Shown: positions 29,301 to 32,722 of the stretch, in pieces
Position numbering within the stretch: the first letter of the stretch is position 1
Layout: every line of letters starts with the position of its first letter
Position numbers and translations under genes: made by a program
Origin: Dehalococcoidia bacterium
Lineage (GTDB): Bacteria; Chloroflexota; Dehalococcoidia; GIF9; AB-539-J10
Direction of reading: 5' to 3'
NCBI GenBank assembly: GCA_014859205.1
Contig: JACUUR010000007.1
Coordinates: 1 to 32,722, forward strand
Length of the DNA: 32,722 nucleotides
Notes under the pieces: model-generated
Told to the model about the DNA's origin: nothing
The model's database searches: none
Seen by the model: the letters and a program-made list of their open reading frames with translations, nothing else

Positions 29301-30083
29301 ATGACGAAGGAAAGGAAGATACTGTGCTGGAATGTCAATGGCATCAGAGCGGCTGTGAGAGGCGGCTTTCTGGAGTGGCTTCGCAGTGAATCGCCCGACA
29401 TTCTGTGTCTGCAGGAGACCAAGGCCAGTCCTGAACAGCTGAGTGATGAAGTGAGAAAGCCACACGGCTACCATGTGTGCTGGAACCATCCCGAGAGGAG
29501 GGGCTACAGCGGTGTTGCCACCTTCGCAAGAGAAAAGCCGGTGGCGGTGAATTGCGGTCTGGGAATCCCCAGGTTCGACGCCGAGGGCAGGGTCATAATG
29601 GCGGAGTATCCTGAGTTTTCCATCTTCAATGTCTATTTCCCCAACGGTAAGAGGGATGAGACCAGGCTAAAGTACAAGCTCGACTTCTACGATGCCTTGT
29701 TCGAGTTTGTCGAGCCCCTCAGACAGCAAGGTGAGAAGCTGATAATCTGCGGCGACTTCAACACGGCCCACAAGGAGATAGATCTGGCCCGGCCTAAGGA
29801 GAACGAGAAGTTCTCCGGCTTTCTGCCTGTTGAAAGGGCATGGCTGGATAAGCTCACAGGGCACGGGTACGTCGACGTGTTCCGGCGGTTCAACCGTGAG
29901 CCGGGACACTATACCTGGTGGGACCTCAAGACGAGGGCGCGCGAAAGAAATGTGGGCTGGAGGATCGACTACTTCTTTGTAACCGAGAACCTGCTGGAAC
30001 TGGTCTCGGACGCATTCATAATGCCGGAGATAATGGGGTCCGACCATTGTCCGGTCGGTATCAAGCTGAGGGCGTCTGCCTGA
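29301..30083 (+). CDS. xth: Exodeoxyribonuclease III (AP endonuclease family)
   Basis: ORF from 29217, likely start at 29301 (MTKERKILCWNVNGIRAAV); DILCLQETKA, FNVYFPNGKRDETRLKYKLDFYDAL, CGDFNTAHKEIDLARP, WRIDYFFVTENL, GSDHCPVGI. Confidence 0.95.
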   Translation: MTKERKILCWNVNGIRAAVRGGFLEWLRSESPDILCLQETKASPEQLSDEVRKPHGYHVCWNHPERRGYSGVATFAREKPVAVNCGLGIPRFDAEGRVIMAEYPEFSIFNVYFPNGKRDETRLKYKLDFYDALFEFVEPLRQQGEKLIICGDFNTAHKEIDLARPKENEKFSGFLPVERAWLDKLTGHGYVDVFRRFNREPGHYTWWDLKTRARERNVGWRIDYFFVTENLLELVSDAFIMPEIMGSDHCPVGIKLRASA

Positions 30084-30152
30084 CGAGACGGGAGTAGGCC
30101 GGATGGAAACCCGACGTGGTTCGGGGGCAAGGGACTGATAGCAGGGAACTCG

Positions 30153-30992
30153 TTGGCGATTGAAAAAGTTAGCATCGTAGATACGCACGCTCATCTGGAC
30201 ATGCGGGCCTTCGACAGGGACCGCGAGGAGGTGATAGCCAGGGCGATACAGGCAGGTGTAGGCGCGATCATCACCGTTGGCATTGACCTGAAGTCCAGCA
30301 GGAGGGCTGTGGAGCTAGCTGAAAGGTATACAGGGGTTTACGCGGCGGTGGGTTTTCACCCTCATGATGCGAGTGCACTGAAGAGCGAGGACATGGCTGA
30401 ACTGGCTGACATGGCCCGTCATCCCAGGGTGGTTGCCATCGGTGAGATCGGTCTGGACTTCTACAGGAACTACTCTCCCCGGGAGGCTCAGGTGCAGGCG
30501 ATGGAACGGCAATTGGAACTGGCAGCCGGGCTGGAGATGCCGGTTATAGTTCATTGTCGTCAGGCAGAGCGGGACATATTGAGTATTCTGGGGGAGTGGT
30601 TGTCCTCGCATAAGGGCGCCCGGGGCCAGGCTCTGGGCGTGGTTCACTGCTTCAACGGCACCCGTGAGAGCGTGAGGAGGTATCTCGACATGGGCTTCTG
30701 CCTGTCTGTGGGTGCCTATATCGGATACCCTCGCTCGGTGGACATATACGATGCCGTCAGGGATATTCCTGAGGACAGGTTGCTGGTCGAGACCGATTGT
30801 CCCTTCCTGTCGCCACAGGTTCACCGGGGCAAGCGGAACGAGCCGTCGTATCTGCCGCTCACCATAGAGTCACTGGCTGCGATTCGAGATGGATCGCCTG
30901 AACAGCTCGCAGCCAGGACCACCACAAACGCGCAACGTCTGTTCGGGATCAAGGTTGAGACAGGGTCCGGTGTCTCAACACAGGCAGAGTGA
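30153..30992 (+). CDS. tatD: TatD family metal-dependent hydrolase (TTG start)
   Basis: 279 aa; VDTHAHLD, VGFHPHDA, AIGEIGLDFYRNYSPREAQ, PVIVHCRQAERD, VHCFNGT, LVETDCPFLSP. Confidence 0.93.
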   Translation: MAIEKVSIVDTHAHLDMRAFDRDREEVIARAIQAGVGAIITVGIDLKSSRRAVELAERYTGVYAAVGFHPHDASALKSEDMAELADMARHPRVVAIGEIGLDFYRNYSPREAQVQAMERQLELAAGLEMPVIVHCRQAERDILSILGEWLSSHKGARGQALGVVHCFNGTRESVRRYLDMGFCLSVGAYIGYPRSVDIYDAVRDIPEDRLLVETDCPFLSPQVHRGKRNEPSYLPLTIESLAAIRDGSPEQLAARTTTNAQRLFGIKVETGSGVSTQAE

Positions 30993-31045
30993 GGCCGTCC
31001 CCATAGGGGGCTATGACCCGTCCTCCGACCGGAGAATACCGAGCA

Positions 31046-31074
31046 TTGACACCCCGTTGGCGCTGGTATATGAT
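31046..31074 (+). promoter_or_regulatory. Near-consensus sigma70 promoter (TTGACA-N17-TATGAT)
   Basis: TTGACA 31046-31051, 17-bp spacer, TATGAT 31069-31074; about 135 bp before the lipoprotein ATG. Confidence 0.7.
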
Positions 31075-31211
31075 GAATCGAGGCGGCTTCAACGTATTGG
31101 ACTGCTGGTGTGTGGACGCACGCCCCGTAGATAACACGGGAATCGTTGGGCGAGGAGTTGATCTGCTGGTGAAGCGGTACGGGCAGGCTCAGTCCGGGTG
31201 CGGAGACTAGG

Positions 31212-32519
31212 ATGAGATCCGACTCAGGCATACGTCATCATCTCAGAACCGTCGGCGTGTTATGGCTTACGGTGGCATTGATCGCCGGTCTGGCTGGCTG
31301 CGCCGTGACTCGCTATGAGGTCACATTCTCCAGCACGGAGGGCGGTTCAGTTACGTCTCCCGGCGAGGGGACTTTCAGATATGACTTCTGCACCGGGGTC
31401 GACCTTGTCGCATCTCCCGACAGCGGATACCGTTTCGTGGGTTGGGGTGGCGGTGGCGCCCCTATCGAGGACGTTACCTCGCCGGTCACAATCATCACCA
31501 GTGTGCATGGAAACTACAAGGTCAAGGCCAGTTTCCAGGCAATCCCTCCCGATCAGTTTGAGCTGATCGTGTCGAGCACCGCGGGTGGTTCAGTGACCGC
31601 CCCCAGTGAGGGGACGTTCGTCTATGGGATCGGAACGCTGGTTAACCTGGTGGCGGCCCCTGCCAGTGGATACGAGTTTGTCAGCTGGACAGGCAATGTC
31701 GGCACCATAGCGGATGTCAACTCGCCCACCACCACGATTAACATGCAGGGCAGCTATGCTGTAGTGGCGAACTTCCAGGCGATCACACCGGTCACATACA
31801 ACCTGAATATCTCCAGCACGGCCGGTGGGTCGGTAACGGTGCCCGGCGAAGGGACTTTCGGGTATGGTGCCGGGACAGTGGTTGGCCTGACGGCGACCCC
31901 GGCTGCCGGTTACAGGTTCGTCAACTGGACCGGCAACGTGGGCACGGTTGCCAGCCCGACGTCGCCTACTACTACCATCACCATGCAGGGCAACTACTCC
32001 ATAGCCGCCAACTTCGAGGTGATTCCGGCCGTTACGTACAACCTGAACATCTCCAGCACCACAGGCGGGTCGGTTACGGCCCCGGGCGAGGGGACTTTCG
32101 GCTATGGCGCTGGAACGGTAGTGGGCCTGACGGCCAGCCCGGCCGGTGGATACAGGTTCGTCAATTGGAGTGGCAATGTGGGCACGGTGGCCAATGTCAA
32201 CTCTGCCTCAACCAGCATAACCATGCAGGGTAACTACTCCATAGTGGCCAACTTCGAGCCGATTCAGGCTGCCCGGTATACTTTGACCATCTCCAGCGGT
32301 TCCTGTGGTTCGGTGACGGAGCCGGGCGAAGGAGTGTTCACTTATGATGCGGGAACTGTGGTCACCCTGCTGGCGACTCCGGTCAGGCGCTACGAGTTTG
32401 TGGGCTGGAGTGGCGATGTGGGCACAATTGCCGACGTGAACTCCGCCTCAACCACCATCGTCATGAATGGCAACTACACCATAAGGGCCGACTTTCAGAG
32501 AAGCCGGCGCCTGTCCTGA
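31212..32519 (+). CDS. Lipoprotein with five tandem InlB-B-like (divergent InlB B-repeat) domains
   Basis: 435 aa; signal peptide with lipobox AGLAGC; five ~80-aa repeats (YNLNISSTAGGSVTVPGEGTFGYGAGTVVGLTATPAAGYRFVNWTGNVGTV...ITMQGNYSIAANFE). Confidence 0.85.
   Translation: MRSDSGIRHHLRTVGVLWLTVALIAGLAGCAVTRYEVTFSSTEGGSVTSPGEGTFRYDFCTGVDLVASPDSGYRFVGWGGGGAPIEDVTSPVTIITSVHGNYKVKASFQAIPPDQFELIVSSTAGGSVTAPSEGTFVYGIGTLVNLVAAPASGYEFVSWTGNVGTIADVNSPTTTINMQGSYAVVANFQAITPVTYNLNISSTAGGSVTVPGEGTFGYGAGTVVGLTATPAAGYRFVNWTGNVGTVASPTSPTTTITMQGNYSIAANFEVIPAVTYNLNISSTTGGSVTAPGEGTFGYGAGTVVGLTASPAGGYRFVNWSGNVGTVANVNSASTSITMQGNYSIVANFEPIQAARYTLTISSGSCGSVTEPGEGVFTYDAGTVVTLLATPVRRYEFVGWSGDVGTIADVNSASTTIVMNGNYTIRADFQRSRRLS
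31314..32505 (+). repeat. Five in-frame coding repeats, ~240 nt period
   Basis: Repeat starts at 31314, 31557, 31797, 32037, 32277; the last four are spaced exactly 240 nt. Confidence 0.85.
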
Positions 32520-32629
32520 TATCCGGCCGATCGTGTGCTGCGGATGGCGGAGTGATTGCTGGGATTCAGAGGAACGTTGCGTATACCCTAGCTGGCGCCT
32601 ACCTAAGTGGAGTGTCGTCCCGAGTTTGT

Positions 32630-32706
32630 TGGCGTCCCTGGAGGGATTCGAACCCACGACCCGCTGCTTAGAAGGCAGCCGCTCTGTCCAGCTGAGCTAC
32701 AGGGAC
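32630..32706 (-). tRNA. tRNA-Arg (anticodon UCU), CCA encoded
   Basis: Minus strand GTCCCTGTAGCTCAGCTGGACAGAGCGGCTGCCTTCTAAGCAGCGGGTCGTGGGTTCGAATCCCTCCAGGGACGCCA; 7-bp acceptor stem, anticodon loop CTTCTAA, TTCGAAT T-loop. Confidence 0.95.
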
Positions 32707-32722
32707 AGCCGTGTTAAGTATA

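Noticed and set aside
31314-32505. Regularly spaced repeats considered as CRISPR or noncoding satellite
   Set aside because: Units are in frame, ~240 nt, encode a continuous protein and lack short repeat/unique spacer structure.
32630-32706. tRNA-Arg as an integration site of a mobile element
   Set aside because: No integrase, att-like duplication or mobile gene found next to it within the window.

Overview
This looks like a GC-rich bacterial chromosomal segment. Gene content and style suggest a Chloroflexota/Dehalococcoidia-like organism, but that is inference only. Minus strand, left part: a 3'-truncated phosphoglycerate kinase (open to the window edge, so missing from the ORF track); a tightly packed six-gene redox/C3 operon (AGPS-like FAD enzyme with an HHH motif, CCG Fe-S protein, BON-domain/G3P-dehydrogenase fusion, FGGY kinase, FAD oxidoreductase, DUF1667); and glnA - purS-purS-purL fusion - purQ with a strongly structured glnA leader. 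The middle holds an acyl-CoA ligase, a 707-codon ORF combining a single-HKD phospholipase-D nuclease with an SF3-helicase-like ATPase, katG, a small orphan gene, a VapBC-type toxin-antitoxin pair and a DUF3786 protein. The right part holds a dihydrolipoamide-dehydrogenase-like enzyme, a Lon-like protease, a divergent PurL/AIR-synthase-like protein next to a PurN-like formyltransferase, xth, tatD, an InlB-B-type repeat lipoprotein and tRNA-Arg(UCU). The best candidates for undescribed biology are the PLD-SF3 ATPase, the Cys-substituted PurL-like + PurN-like pair, the AGPS/BON-GlpA operon and the structured RNA upstream of glnA. All calls come from reading motifs by eye; no database search was run.
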